From Limnohabitans sp. (GTDB lineage Bacteria; Pseudomonadota; Gammaproteobacteria; Burkholderiales; Burkholderiaceae_C), in NCBI RefSeq assembly GCF_030158565.1, contig NZ_JAOASQ010000029.1, positions 109,381-173,380 of the forward strand: DNA of 64,000 bases. Direction: 5' to 3'. The notes under the pieces are model-generated. The model saw only the letters and a list, made by a program, of their open reading frames with translations. It was not told the origin of the DNA and ran no database searches. Positions within the stretch are counted from its first letter, which is position 1, and each line of letters opens with the position of its first letter. The translations under genes were made by a program, and so were the position numbers. Below, in pieces: positions 50,018 to 59,200 of this stretch.

Positions 50018-50769
50018 AGCCCGTCTTACAAGCCCGTGATGTGGGCAAAAAATTCGGTGCCGTGGTGGCGGCCTCTAACCTGAATATTGATATCTTTGCT
50101 GGTGAGCGGGTGAGCCTGATTGGCTCCAATGGCGCTGGCAAGACCACGTTCGTGAACATGATCACGGGTTACCTCAAGCCTGACCAGGGGCAGATACTGT
50201 TGGACGGTCAGGACATCACGCCCTTGTTTCCGCGAGCCATCACGCACTTGGGTGTGGCGCGGTCGTTCCAGATTCCGCAACTGTATGGCGAGCTGAGCGT
50301 TTTGGACAACATGCTGGTGGCCAACGCCTGCCATGACCAGAAGCTCAGTTTTTGGCAACCCGCGCGAAGGCGCGATGCCATCGAACGGGCCGATGCTTTG
50401 CTGGAGCGCTTTGCCTTGACCGAGCACCGTGGTCGCCGTGTGGCGGAGCTGCCCGGTGGTGTGCGCAAGCTGCTCGACATCGCGATGGCTTTGACCGCAT
50501 CGCCTAAATTGTTGCTGCTGGACGAGCCCACCAGTGGTGTGTCTGCTGAAGAGAAATTTCCGATGATGGAAACCATCATGGCCGGGCTTGGGCAGGAGCA
50601 GTCCACCACGGTCTTGTTTGTGGAGCACGACATGGACATCGTCAACCGCTATGCCAGCCGGGTGGTGGCGTTCTACAGCGGTCGCATCATTGCCGACGAC
50701 AAACCCGAAGTGGCTTTGGCCACCGACGATGTGAGACGCTATGTCACCGGCGAACTGCTGAGTGAATAA
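50014..50769 (+). CDS. livG: Branched-chain-type ABC transporter ATP-binding protein (LivG-like)
   Basis: A 251-residue ATPase: Walker A GSNGAGKTTFVN, Q-loop SFQIPQLYGELSV, signature LPGGVRKLLDIAMAL, Walker B LLLLDEPTSGV and H-loop VEHDMDIV. The signature has Pro-Gly-Gly in place of Ser-Gly-Gly. ATG 50014 overlaps the LivM stop (ATGA). Confidence 0.93.
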   Translation: MKPVLQARDVGKKFGAVVAASNLNIDIFAGERVSLIGSNGAGKTTFVNMITGYLKPDQGQILLDGQDITPLFPRAITHLGVARSFQIPQLYGELSVLDNMLVANACHDQKLSFWQPARRRDAIERADALLERFALTEHRGRRVAELPGGVRKLLDIAMALTASPKLLLLDEPTSGVSAEEKFPMMETIMAGLGQEQSTTVLFVEHDMDIVNRYASRVVAFYSGRIIADDKPEVALATDDVRRYVTGELLSE

Positions 50770-50793
50770 AACGCTGAGCCCAAAGGAACACGC

Positions 50794-51447
50794 ATGCTCA
50801 AGGTAGAAGGCCTCCATGTGGCCATCCAGTCGGTCATCGCTTTGCGCGGTTTGTCGCTCACCGTCGCAGACGGCACCATGGTGGGTTTGATCGGCCGAAA
50901 CGGTGCGGGCAAGACCACTTTGCTGCGCTCGGTGATGGGCCACTTGACCCCGAAACAAGGCACCATCACGTTCAATGGCCAGGATTTGTCCGCCTTGCCC
51001 CCGCACGCAAGGGCGGGGCTGGGCATCGGGTACATGCCCGAGGACCGTGGACTCGTGCCTGAGTTGACGGTGGAAGAAAATATCCTGATCCCCGTTTGGG
51101 TGAGCCCGTCGCTGGACCCTCAGGAGCGGTTGACGCTGGTCTACAAAGTGTTGCCCGAGTTGCTGGAGATGAAAGATCGCCGCGCCTTGCTGCTGTCGGG
51201 CGGTCAACAAAAGCTGGTGGCGCTGGCACGAGCTCTTGCGGTGGGAACCCGCTTGTTGTTGCTTGATGAGCCCTTTGAGGGTGTGGCACCTGCCTTGTCC
51301 AAACGGCTGGGTGAGGTCATTGCCGGGCTCAAAGGCACCGAGGTGTCGGTGTTGATCGCGCAAAGCGATTTGAACCACTCACGCAAGCTCGTGGATTGCG
51401 AATTCGTGATCGAGCGTGGGGCCAATTTGCAGACTGCCGCAGTCTGA
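50794..51447 (+). CDS. livF: Branched-chain-type ABC transporter ATP-binding protein (LivF-like)
   Basis: A 217-residue ATPase, shorter than most LivF (about 233-250). Walker A GRNGAGKTT, signature LSGGQQKLVALARAL and Walker B LLLLDEPFEGV are intact. At the H-loop it has Gln (LIAQSD), as is usual in LivF. The gap of 24 bases after livG fits one operon. A small inverted repeat AGACTGC/GCAGTCT overlaps its stop. Confidence 0.92.
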   Translation: MLKVEGLHVAIQSVIALRGLSLTVADGTMVGLIGRNGAGKTTLLRSVMGHLTPKQGTITFNGQDLSALPPHARAGLGIGYMPEDRGLVPELTVEENILIPVWVSPSLDPQERLTLVYKVLPELLEMKDRRALLLSGGQQKLVALARALAVGTRLLLLDEPFEGVAPALSKRLGEVIAGLKGTEVSVLIAQSDLNHSRKLVDCEFVIERGANLQTAAV

Positions 51448-51568
51448 ATATTGCCGCGTTGAGCTGTTGCCTTGCGGCTGTGGTCTGATCTCGCAGCCAG
51501 CGCAGGAAGCAGCTGCGAAGCCGTCGGCCATGCGCGTTATGGGCCCGATTGTGCGTTGCCCCTGCGCT

Positions 51569-52042
51569 TCAGACCGCAGGGGTGCGTCTTCTGAACATGC
51601 CCCAGCCATCCATCTGCAGCACTTTGTCGCCGTGTTGGTTGAACATTTCCCAGAGGTTGCGTGTCATGCCCACATCGGGTCGTTTGCTCATGGGCTTGGT
51701 TTCCAGCATGGTGGACTGCAGCCTCAAGGTGTCGCCTGGGTAAACAGGCTTGAGCCACTTGATGCCCTCCAAACCAGGTGAGCCTAAGCTGGAGGTGTCG
51801 TTCAAAAAGTTGGTGACCATCAGCCGCATGGCCATGGAGCAAGTGTGCCAGCCGCTGGCCGACAGGGCACCAAAAACGGAGGCTTTGGCGGCTTCGTCGT
51901 CCAGGTGAAAAGGCTGAGGGTCAAATTGGCTGGCGAAGGCGATGATTTCCTCGCGCGTGGGCGTGATGGTGCCCAGATCGCGCACTTCGCCGGGGGCAAA
52001 ATCTTCCCAGTAGTACTTGATCGGCTTCTTGGTGTCTGCCAT
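51569..52042 (-). CDS. MaoC family (R)-hydratase-like protein
   Basis: A 157-residue hot-dog-fold protein. The hydratase motif is seen around FASQFDPQPFHLDDEAAKAS and GWHTCSMAMRLMV, where the Asp/His of the active site are expected. MaoC proteins hydrate enoyl-CoA or enoyl-acid groups. It is one base overlapped with the SDR stop (TGATG), so the two are co-translated. It converges on livF, 121 bases away. Confidence 0.88.
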   Translation of the reverse strand: MADTKKPIKYYWEDFAPGEVRDLGTITPTREEIIAFASQFDPQPFHLDDEAAKASVFGALSASGWHTCSMAMRLMVTNFLNDTSSLGSPGLEGIKWLKPVYPGDTLRLQSTMLETKPMSKRPDVGMTRNLWEMFNQHGDKVLQMDGWGMFRRRTPAV

Positions 52043-52788
52043 CAGCGGCCTCCCGAAACGTCCAGAAAACTCATGGTGGTGTAGCTGGCCTGCTCGGACA
52101 GCAGCCAGACGATGGCCTGGGCCACTTCTTCGGCCGTGCCACCACGTTGTGCGGGCACCAGGTGCTGCAGGTCTTTGACCCGGTTGGGTAGGCCGCCCGA
52201 GGCATGGATGTCGGTCTCAATCAGGCCAGGGCGCACCGCATTGACCCGAATACCTTCACCCCCCACCTCTTTGGCCAAGCCAATGGTGAATGCATCAATG
52301 GCGCCTTTGGCGGCGGCGTAGTCCACATATTGACCAGGCGCACCCAGCCGTGCAGCGGCACTGGAGACGTTGACGATGCTGCCGCCTTCGCCGCCGTGCT
52401 TCGTGCTCATGCGGCGTACCGCTTCTCGGGCGCAGATCAGGCTGCCGATCACGTTGATGTCGAACATGCGCTTCCAGCGGGCCACGCTCATTTCGTCCAC
52501 CCGGGCTGTGACATCGACCACGCCCGCGTTGTTGACCAGGCCGTGCAGCCGCCCCATCTTGGCGTCGATGTGCTCGAACATGCGCAAAACCTGGTCTTCT
52601 TCGGCCACATCGGCCTTGACCGCGATGGCTTGCCCACCCGCAGCACGAATCTGTCGCACGACTTCGTCAGCGGCCAAAGAGTTGGCGGTGTAGTTGACCG
52701 CCACCGACCAGCCTTGCTGTGCCGCCAACAGGGCCGTCGCTGCCCCGATACCCCGGCTGCCACCGGTCACCAACAAGACCTTGTTCAT
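52042..52788 (-). CDS. Short-chain dehydrogenase/reductase
   Basis: A 248-residue SDR with the cofactor motif TGGSRGIG at residue 7, NNAG (VNNAGVVD), and the catalytic Ser-Tyr-Lys in VNVSSAAARLGAPGQYVDYAAAKG. The C-terminus ASYTTMSFLDVSGGR is of the FabG/GalR-like type. It reduces or oxidises hydroxyl groups on acyl chains or other substrates. It overlaps the MaoC gene by one base, so the pair may work in one pathway. Confidence 0.9.
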   Translation of the reverse strand: MNKVLLVTGGSRGIGAATALLAAQQGWSVAVNYTANSLAADEVVRQIRAAGGQAIAVKADVAEEDQVLRMFEHIDAKMGRLHGLVNNAGVVDVTARVDEMSVARWKRMFDINVIGSLICAREAVRRMSTKHGGEGGSIVNVSSAAARLGAPGQYVDYAAAKGAIDAFTIGLAKEVGGEGIRVNAVRPGLIETDIHASGGLPNRVKDLQHLVPAQRGGTAEEVAQAIVWLLSEQASYTTMSFLDVSGGR

Positions 52789-52869
52789 TGCATGTCTCCT
52801 GTAAAAATTCATGAGAACGGTTACAACCGCCGTTTCGTCAAAAGATTACACAACACCTCAGGAGATTTC

Positions 52870-53472
52870 ATGGGTCGCACAGTGGACTATTACTTCGCAC
52901 CGCAAAGCCCCTGGGCTTATCTGGGCCATCAACGCTTGGCCGATATTGCCCAGCGAACGGGCGCCAGCCTGCGCGTGATGCCGATCGATTTGGGAGGCAA
53001 GGTGTTTCCGATTTCGGGTGGTTTGCCTTTGGGTCAGCGCGCACCGCAACGTCAGGCCTACCGTTTGATCGAATTGCAGCGCTTCAGTGAGCACCTGAAT
53101 GCACCTTTGAACTTGAAGCCCCGTTACTTTCCCGTGGGGGGTGACGATGCCGCGCGCGTGATCATTGCGGCAGACTTGGCCCAAGGCGCAGCGGCTGCCA
53201 TGAAAGTCGCCGGCGCGGTGCTGTCGGCTTGCTGGGCGCAAGAGCGCAACATCGCCGACGAGAAAGTGCTGACCGAGTTGCTAGCCGAGCAAGGCTTGTC
53301 TGCCACGGTGTTGGAGCAAGCGCACAGCCAAGCGGTGCAAGAGCGCTATGAGGCCTACACTCAGTCGGCCATTGACGTGGGTGTCTTCGGCGCACCCAGC
53401 TATGTGATCGACGGCGAGATTTTTTGGGGCCAGGACCGGCTTGACTTTGTCGAGCGTGCATTGGCTTCGTGA
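52870..53472 (+). CDS. DsbA-fold 2-hydroxychromene-2-carboxylate isomerase-like protein
   Basis: A 200-residue thioredoxin-like protein of the HCCA isomerase/FrnE type: VDYYFAPQSPWAYLGHQRL at the start, PRYFPVGGDDAARVI mid-protein and VFGAPSYVIDGEIFWGQDRLDFV near the end. The conserved Ser of SPWAYLG activates glutathione in true isomerases. ATG 52870 has AGGAGAT before it. Related enzymes act in naphthalene-type aromatic breakdown or as glutathione transferases; the substrate here is open. Confidence 0.87.
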   Translation: MGRTVDYYFAPQSPWAYLGHQRLADIAQRTGASLRVMPIDLGGKVFPISGGLPLGQRAPQRQAYRLIELQRFSEHLNAPLNLKPRYFPVGGDDAARVIIAADLAQGAAAAMKVAGAVLSACWAQERNIADEKVLTELLAEQGLSATVLEQAHSQAVQERYEAYTQSAIDVGVFGAPSYVIDGEIFWGQDRLDFVERALAS

Positions 53473-53498
53473 TGACATTTGAACCCTTGGAGAAGAGC

Positions 53499-54188
53499 AT
53501 GGGAAACATGATTGAACTGAAATCTGCTGACGGCACTGTGGTGCCCGCTTACGAAGCCCGTCCTGCAGGCACACCCCAAGGTGCTGTGGTGGTGATTCAG
53601 GAAATTTTTGGCGTCAACAGCCACATCCGCAGCGTGGCCGATGGCTATGCCGCAGAGGGTTATGTGGCGATCGCGCCCGCCATGTTCCACCGCGTCAAGC
53701 CCGGTGTGGAGCTGGGTTACAGCGAAGCCGACATGGGCGAGGGCTTTGGCTACAAAACAGCGGTCGAGGCCTTGCCCGCACCGGGTGCGATGCCCGACAT
53801 TCAGGCGGCCATTGACCATGCGGCCAAGGCTTCGGGCGGTAAGGTGGGCATCGTGGGGTATTGCTGGGGCGGCTTGTTGACCTGGCGTTCTGCCTGCACC
53901 CTCCAGGGCTTGAGTGCGGCAGTGCCTTATTACGGCGGTGGTGTGACGAGCGAAGCAGAAATCGCCCGCCAGACCAAGGTGCCTGTGCTGGCGCATTTTG
54001 CAGAGGAAGACAAGTGGATTCCGTTGGACACCGTGGAGGCTTTCAAGAAGGCGCATCCCGAGGTGCAAGTTTTCACTTATGCGGCGCACCACGGCTTCAA
54101 CTGTGACCAGCGCGGTGCTTGGCACGAGCCCTCGGCCAAGTTGGCGCGTGAACGCACCTTGGCGTTCTTCGCGCAACATCTGTCCTGA
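53499..54188 (+). CDS. Dienelactone hydrolase family protein
   Basis: A 229-residue alpha/beta hydrolase. The Cys nucleophile is in VGIVGYCWGGLL, the Asp in FAEEDKWIP and the His in YAAHHGFNCDQRGAW. QEIFGVNSHIRSVADGYA is the family hallmark. It opens dienelactones in chlorocatechol-type pathways, or other lactones. ATG 53499 has TGGAG seven bases upstream; GTG 53469 and ATG 53472 are also in frame. It follows the isomerase gene closely. Confidence 0.92.
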   Translation: MGNMIELKSADGTVVPAYEARPAGTPQGAVVVIQEIFGVNSHIRSVADGYAAEGYVAIAPAMFHRVKPGVELGYSEADMGEGFGYKTAVEALPAPGAMPDIQAAIDHAAKASGGKVGIVGYCWGGLLTWRSACTLQGLSAAVPYYGGGVTSEAEIARQTKVPVLAHFAEEDKWIPLDTVEAFKKAHPEVQVFTYAAHHGFNCDQRGAWHEPSAKLARERTLAFFAQHLS

Positions 54189-54189
54189 T

Positions 54190-55296
54190 TCAGCCGCCAG
54201 TGCGGGCCAGGTAGCGTTTTCGCCAGAACACCAGGCCCATGGTCAGGGCGATCAGGCCCATGCTGCCCAGCGTCCACCAAAAGGCGGAGGCTTGGTGCAG
54301 CCAGGGGATGAACTCGAAGTTCATGCCAAAGATGCCCGCGATCAGGTTCAGTGGCAAAAAAATCGCGGTCAGCGCGGTCAGGGTGCGCATGATGTCGTTG
54401 GTGCGGTTGCCTTGCACGTTGAAGTGCATTTGCACCGCGGTTTCGGTGTTGTGTTCCAGGCGGCGCACGTGCTGCACCACGCGGTCAATGTGTTCCAGCA
54501 CATCGCGGCTGCGGATCTTGAGCAGCTCGTGCTCGTGAACCGCGGCGCTGTCATGGCCAATGCCCCAGGCGTCCAAGGACTCGGTCCACGATTGGATGGC
54601 GTTGTGTTGGTCGTCGCACAGGTCTTCGAGCTGGTGCAGCGCCAGGCGGGCCTGCAGCAAGGCGTCCCAGCGGTTGAAGCGGGTTTGGGGGTGGAGCAGT
54701 TCGGCTTGCCAATGGTCAAGCTGACGGCTCAGTTCGCGGCGCAAGTCCAGGTAACCGTCGACCATGTGGCTGACGATGCGCAGCATCATGTCGGCGGGGC
54801 TGTGGGGCACGCCACGAGCACCGGCCGAGCGCACATCGCCCGCATCGTCAGACATGGCGCTGGCCAGCAAGCGGCTGGCGTAGGCCTCGCGCACGGCGCA
54901 GTCGGCCGGGTGCACGCTCAGCAGCACGCGGTCAAACACCGCAAAGCCGACCGGGCTGGTGTCGATGCGTTGCAGGACCGGCGGGCCAGGGCGCTTGCCG
55001 TTGCGGGTGTCGATCGGGGCCGTGTCGGCGCGTTGCGCCAGGCGGCGAAACACCATCAGGTCGTATTGCGAGCTGAAGTCGTAACGCGAGGGCAGTTGCG
55101 GGTTCAGCAGGTCCGAGGTGTGCAGATCCACCAAGGGCTGTCCGGTCAGGCGCTCCAGGGCGGCTTGGATCAATGGCAGCTCGGTCTGGAAATAAGCGCG
55201 TGAACACGCGATCCACACAAAGCCGTGCTCAGGCAATGCTTCAGGCAAAGCCAGCCCGTCGTGGACTTGCTGACCGCTGACGGTGATGACCCGCAT
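54190..55296 (-). CDS. CorA-family Mg2+/Co2+ or Zn2+ transporter
   Basis: A 368-residue protein with a cytoplasmic N-terminal funnel and two C-terminal helices. The family motif GMN is in IAGIFGMNFEFIPWL, followed by a second helix ending in FWRKRYLAR. The region around 200-290 is a long alpha-helix with many charged residues. The sequence alone does not decide between CorA and ZntB-like cargo. It converges on the dienelactone hydrolase gene with a one-base gap. Confidence 0.9.
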   Translation of the reverse strand: MRVITVSGQQVHDGLALPEALPEHGFVWIACSRAYFQTELPLIQAALERLTGQPLVDLHTSDLLNPQLPSRYDFSSQYDLMVFRRLAQRADTAPIDTRNGKRPGPPVLQRIDTSPVGFAVFDRVLLSVHPADCAVREAYASRLLASAMSDDAGDVRSAGARGVPHSPADMMLRIVSHMVDGYLDLRRELSRQLDHWQAELLHPQTRFNRWDALLQARLALHQLEDLCDDQHNAIQSWTESLDAWGIGHDSAAVHEHELLKIRSRDVLEHIDRVVQHVRRLEHNTETAVQMHFNVQGNRTNDIMRTLTALTAIFLPLNLIAGIFGMNFEFIPWLHQASAFWWTLGSMGLIALTMGLVFWRKRYLARTGG

Positions 55297-55300
55297 GCGG

Positions 55301-56380
<1,080 letters not shown>

Positions 56381-56417
56381 TTAACTGTCAAAAACAATAA
56401 AAAAATTGGAAACAAGC

Positions 56418-56446
56418 TTGTTATCGGTTTTGTTATTTGATAAATT
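56418..56446 (+). promoter_or_regulatory. Candidate sigma-70 promoter of the intergenic RNA
   Basis: TTGTTA (56418-56423) and TAAATT (56441-56446) are separated by 17 bases and preceded by an A/T-rich stretch (about 56390-56412), giving a predicted start near 56453. Confidence 0.5.
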
Positions 56447-56452
56447 CCCTAC

Positions 56453-56554
56453 CGGGCAGCTTGCTGCCTCCCGCTTTTCCTCCCTGAGCGGGCGCCTTGA
56501 TGTGTGACAGCAAAAAGGCTTCCCACCCTCGGCCCCTGGCCGAGGGTTTTTTTT
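56453..56554 (+). ncRNA. Candidate small RNA or hemJ leader
   Basis: The 300-base gap 56309-56608 between hemB and hemJ holds no gene, but about 100 bases look like a structured RNA. Three predicted stems are GGCAGC/GCTGCC (56455-56468), CCCGCT/AGCGGG (56470-56475 and 56487-56492) and GCCTT/AAGGC (56494-56498 and 56515-56519). A strong terminator follows: ACCCTCGGCC/GGCCGAGGGT (56525-56547) plus T8. The second stem displays an 11-base pyrimidine-rich loop TTTCCTCCCTG, which contains an anti-Shine-Dalgarno-like CCTCC. It ends 55 bases before hemJ, so it may also be an attenuating leader. Confidence 0.6.
56525..56554 (+). terminator. Intrinsic terminator of the hemB-hemJ intergenic RNA
   Basis: ACCCTCGGCC (56525-56534) pairs with GGCCGAGGGT (56538-56547) around a 3-base loop, and eight T's follow at 56547-56554. 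Confidence 0.9.
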
Positions 56555-56608
56555 GTCCGAATGCGTCCAGCGGCCCCGCTGGCGGTGGTCCCTGACTACA
56601 CTTGTCCC

Positions 56609-57037
56609 ATGCTCTGGATCAAAGCCCTTCACATCGTCTTCATCGCCAGCTGGTTTGCAGGCCTGTTTTATTTGCCCCGCATATTTGTGAACCTGGCCAT
56701 GGTGGCGCCGGACTCAGCGGCGGAGCGCACACGCCTGTTGCTCATGGCGCGCAAGCTCTACAAGTTCATGACGATTTTGGCGGTGCCCGCTTTGGCCTTG
56801 GGTTTGTGGCTGTGGCTGGTATATGGCATCGGCCGGGGTCCTGGGCAGGGCTGGATGCACGCCAAGCTGCTGATTGTGCTGTTGCTGATCGGCTACCACC
56901 ACGGCTGCGGTCTGATCTTGCGCAAATTCGAAACTGGCCGCATGCAGCGCGGTCATGTCTGGTTTCGCTGGTTCAACGAAGTGCCCGTGCTGATGATGTT
57001 GGCGGCGGTCATTTTGGTGGTGGTCAAGCCTTTTTAA
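56609..57037 (+). CDS. hemJ: Protoporphyrinogen oxidase HemJ
   Basis: A 142-residue membrane protein with four helices. The HemJ pattern is full: MLWIKALHIVFIASWFAGLFYLPR at the start, YGIGRGPGQGWMHAKLL and GYHHGCGLILRKFE in the middle, FRWFNEVPVLMMLAAVILVVVKPF at the end. HemJ oxidises protoporphyrinogen IX, a late heme step. ATG 56609 is canonical. It is divergent from hemB, another heme gene, so shared control is plausible. Confidence 0.92.
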   Translation: MLWIKALHIVFIASWFAGLFYLPRIFVNLAMVAPDSAAERTRLLLMARKLYKFMTILAVPALALGLWLWLVYGIGRGPGQGWMHAKLLIVLLLIGYHHGCGLILRKFETGRMQRGHVWFRWFNEVPVLMMLAAVILVVVKPF

Positions 57038-57055
57038 GGCCCAGGGCGCCAAGTC

Positions 57056-58153
57056 ATGATGCGCAAAACAGCGGCGTGGCCTTTGGCGTGGATCTACATG
57101 GTCCTGATCGTTTATGCCAGTTTGTACCCTTTTGACAACTGGCGTGTTCAGGGCATAGCGCCATGGTCCTTTCTTTGGGCCCCTTTGCCCAAATACTGGA
57201 CAGGCTTTGATGTGCTGTCCAACGTGCTGGGTTATGCCCCCTTGGGCTTTTTGCTGGCGCTGGCGTTGCACCGGTCCCGCCGACACTGGCCTGGCATTTG
57301 GCTGGCCACTTTGGCGGCTACAGGCTTGTCGCTGTCCATGGAAACTTTGCAGATGTTTTTGCCTGTGCGTGTGCCGTCCAACGTCGATGCGGCGCTGAAT
57401 GTGGGCGGCGCTTTGATGGGGGCGGTGACGGCGCGTGCCTTGGAGTGGGTGGGCCTGATGGAGCGCTGGAGCCGTTTTCGTGACCGTTGGTTTGTGGTGG
57501 ATGCGGGTGGTGCTTTGGCTTTGTTGTTGGTGTGGCCGATGGCTTTGTTGTTTCCTGCGCCGGTGGCTTTTGGATTGGGTCAGGTGCTGGAGCGGGTCGA
57601 AGCGGCTTTGTCCAACCTGCTTCAGGAATCACCTTTGCTGGAATGGATGCCTTTGCGCGAAGTGGAGCTGCAGCCCTTGTTGCCCGTGAGCGAAATGCTG
57701 TGCGTGACGATCGGACTTTTGCTGCCTTGTTTGGTGGCTTTCAGCGTGTTGCGGCAACGCTACCAGCGTTTTGTGATGGCTCTCCTGGTGCTGGTTCTGG
57801 GGGTGGCCGCGAGTGCCTTGTCGGCTGCTTTGACGTATGGTCCAAACCATGCTTGGGGGTGGGTCAACACCGAGGTGGCGATGGGGCTGGCCTTGGCGGT
57901 GGGGGGCATGCTGGCTTTGGCCTTTGCGCCCGCAAGGGCCTGTCTCGTGTTGGCGTTGGTGATATTGGTCTGGCAATTGAGTTTGCTCAACAACGCATCT
58001 GCGGATGCTTATTTCGCCTTGACTTTGCAGACTTGGGAGCAAGGTCGGTTCATCCGTTTTCATGGCTTGATTCAGTGGCTGGGTTGGCTGTGGCCCTATG
58101 CCGCTTTGCTGTATTTGGTGCGGCGCTTGTCCTCATCCAAATCGGCACATTAG
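57056..58153 (+). CDS. VanZ family protein
   Basis: A 365-residue membrane protein. The VanZ-like domain occupies residues 10-125 (IVYASLYPFDNW, then FDVLSNVLGYAPLGFLLAL and SLSMETLQMFLPVRVPSNVDAALN), and two more blocks of helices follow to residue 360. The function is unknown; some VanZ relatives alter glycopeptide or lipid sensitivity. It starts 18 bases after hemJ, so it is probably co-transcribed. Confidence 0.85.
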   Translation: MMRKTAAWPLAWIYMVLIVYASLYPFDNWRVQGIAPWSFLWAPLPKYWTGFDVLSNVLGYAPLGFLLALALHRSRRHWPGIWLATLAATGLSLSMETLQMFLPVRVPSNVDAALNVGGALMGAVTARALEWVGLMERWSRFRDRWFVVDAGGALALLLVWPMALLFPAPVAFGLGQVLERVEAALSNLLQESPLLEWMPLREVELQPLLPVSEMLCVTIGLLLPCLVAFSVLRQRYQRFVMALLVLVLGVAASALSAALTYGPNHAWGWVNTEVAMGLALAVGGMLALAFAPARACLVLALVILVWQLSLLNNASADAYFALTLQTWEQGRFIRFHGLIQWLGWLWPYAALLYLVRRLSSSKSAH

Positions 58154-58184
58154 TTAGCCGGGTCCGGGCGCCTAAAATTCGGCC

Positions 58185-58529
58185 ATGACCTCAGAAACAA
58201 CCAACCTTTATTTCAAACGCCACATCTTTTTTTGCCTGAATGAGCGCAAAAACGGCGAGGCCAGTTGTGCCCAGCACAATGCCCAAGCCGCATTTGACCA
58301 TTGCAAAAACCGCATCAAAGCGCTGGGGCTGGCCGGTCCAGGGCAAGTCCGTGTGAACAAGGCGGGTTGCCTGGACCGTTGTTCTGGCGGTCCCGTGGCG
58401 GTGGTTTACCCGGAAGGCGTCTGGTACACCTATGTGGACCACAATGACATCGAAGAAATTGTGCAGTCTCACTTGAAGAACGGACAGGTGGTTGAGCGCC
58501 TGGTGACACCGGAACATTTGGGACGCTGA
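58185..58529 (+). CDS. [2Fe-2S] thioredoxin-like ferredoxin
   Basis: A 114-residue protein with four Cys placed for a 2Fe-2S cluster: KRHIFFCLN at residue 17, then GEASCAQHN, and NKAGCLDRCSGGPVAVVYP. This is the thioredoxin-fold ferredoxin pattern (as in NuoE-like or Hox proteins). It may carry electrons in the cytoplasm. Its stop overlaps the next ATG (TGATG). Confidence 0.85.
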   Translation: MTSETTNLYFKRHIFFCLNERKNGEASCAQHNAQAAFDHCKNRIKALGLAGPGQVRVNKAGCLDRCSGGPVAVVYPEGVWYTYVDHNDIEEIVQSHLKNGQVVERLVTPEHLGR

Positions 58530-59155
58530 TGAATTCGTCCACCCAATCACTCAGCCTGCAAGGCGTTGTGGGTCCGCTGGAGGCTTTGCGTGATCTGCCC
58601 ACGGATGGGGTTTCGCGCGGCACGGTGGTCATTGCGCACCCTCACCCGCTGTTTGGCGGCACCATGCAAAACAAAGTGGTGCAAACCCTGGCCCGCGCTT
58701 TTGTGCAGTGTGGCTGGCAAGCCGTGCGTTTCAATTTTCGGGGCGTGGGTGCCAGCGCCGGGGTCTATGACGAAGGGCATGGCGAAGCTGAAGACATGCT
58801 GTCGGTGATCGCGCAAGTGGCACCCGATGGTCCCCTGGCTTTGGCCGGTTTTTCATTCGGTGCTTTTGTCACCAGCCATGTGGCGCAGGCCGTGCACGCG
58901 CAGCGCCCCTTGGACAAGCTGGTTTTGGTGGGGACGGCGGCTTCCCGCTTCACGGTCGCGCCGGTTGCGCCCGACTTGCATGAGCGCACCTTGGTCATCC
59001 ACGGTGAACAGGACGATACGGTGGCGCTGAGCAGCGTGATGGACTGGGCCCGTCCTCAAACCTTGCCGGTGACGGTGATTCCCGGGGTGGAGCATTTCTT
59101 TCATGGACAATTGCCCCTGTTGAAGTCTTTGGTTGTGCGGCACTTGAAGGCTTGA
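58529..59155 (+). CDS. Alpha/beta hydrolase
   Basis: A 208-residue esterase-like protein. The nucleophile Ser is in ALAGFSFGAFVTSH and the His in IPGVEHFFHGQ; the Asp lies in IHGEQDDTVAL. The HPHPLFGGTMQNKVVQTLAR start is typical of small hydrolases of this group. It is coupled to the ferredoxin gene. The substrate is unknown. Confidence 0.88.
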   Translation: MNSSTQSLSLQGVVGPLEALRDLPTDGVSRGTVVIAHPHPLFGGTMQNKVVQTLARAFVQCGWQAVRFNFRGVGASAGVYDEGHGEAEDMLSVIAQVAPDGPLALAGFSFGAFVTSHVAQAVHAQRPLDKLVLVGTAASRFTVAPVAPDLHERTLVIHGEQDDTVALSSVMDWARPQTLPVTVIPGVEHFFHGQLPLLKSLVVRHLKA

Positions 59156-59200
59156 TCTCTTGATCTGTAATGGCCTTTGGGCTGGGGCCTGGTGGAACTC

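Noticed and set aside
46814..51447. Urea ABC transporter (urtABCDE)
   Set aside because: No urease genes are near and the binding protein lacks the recognisable UrtA pattern.
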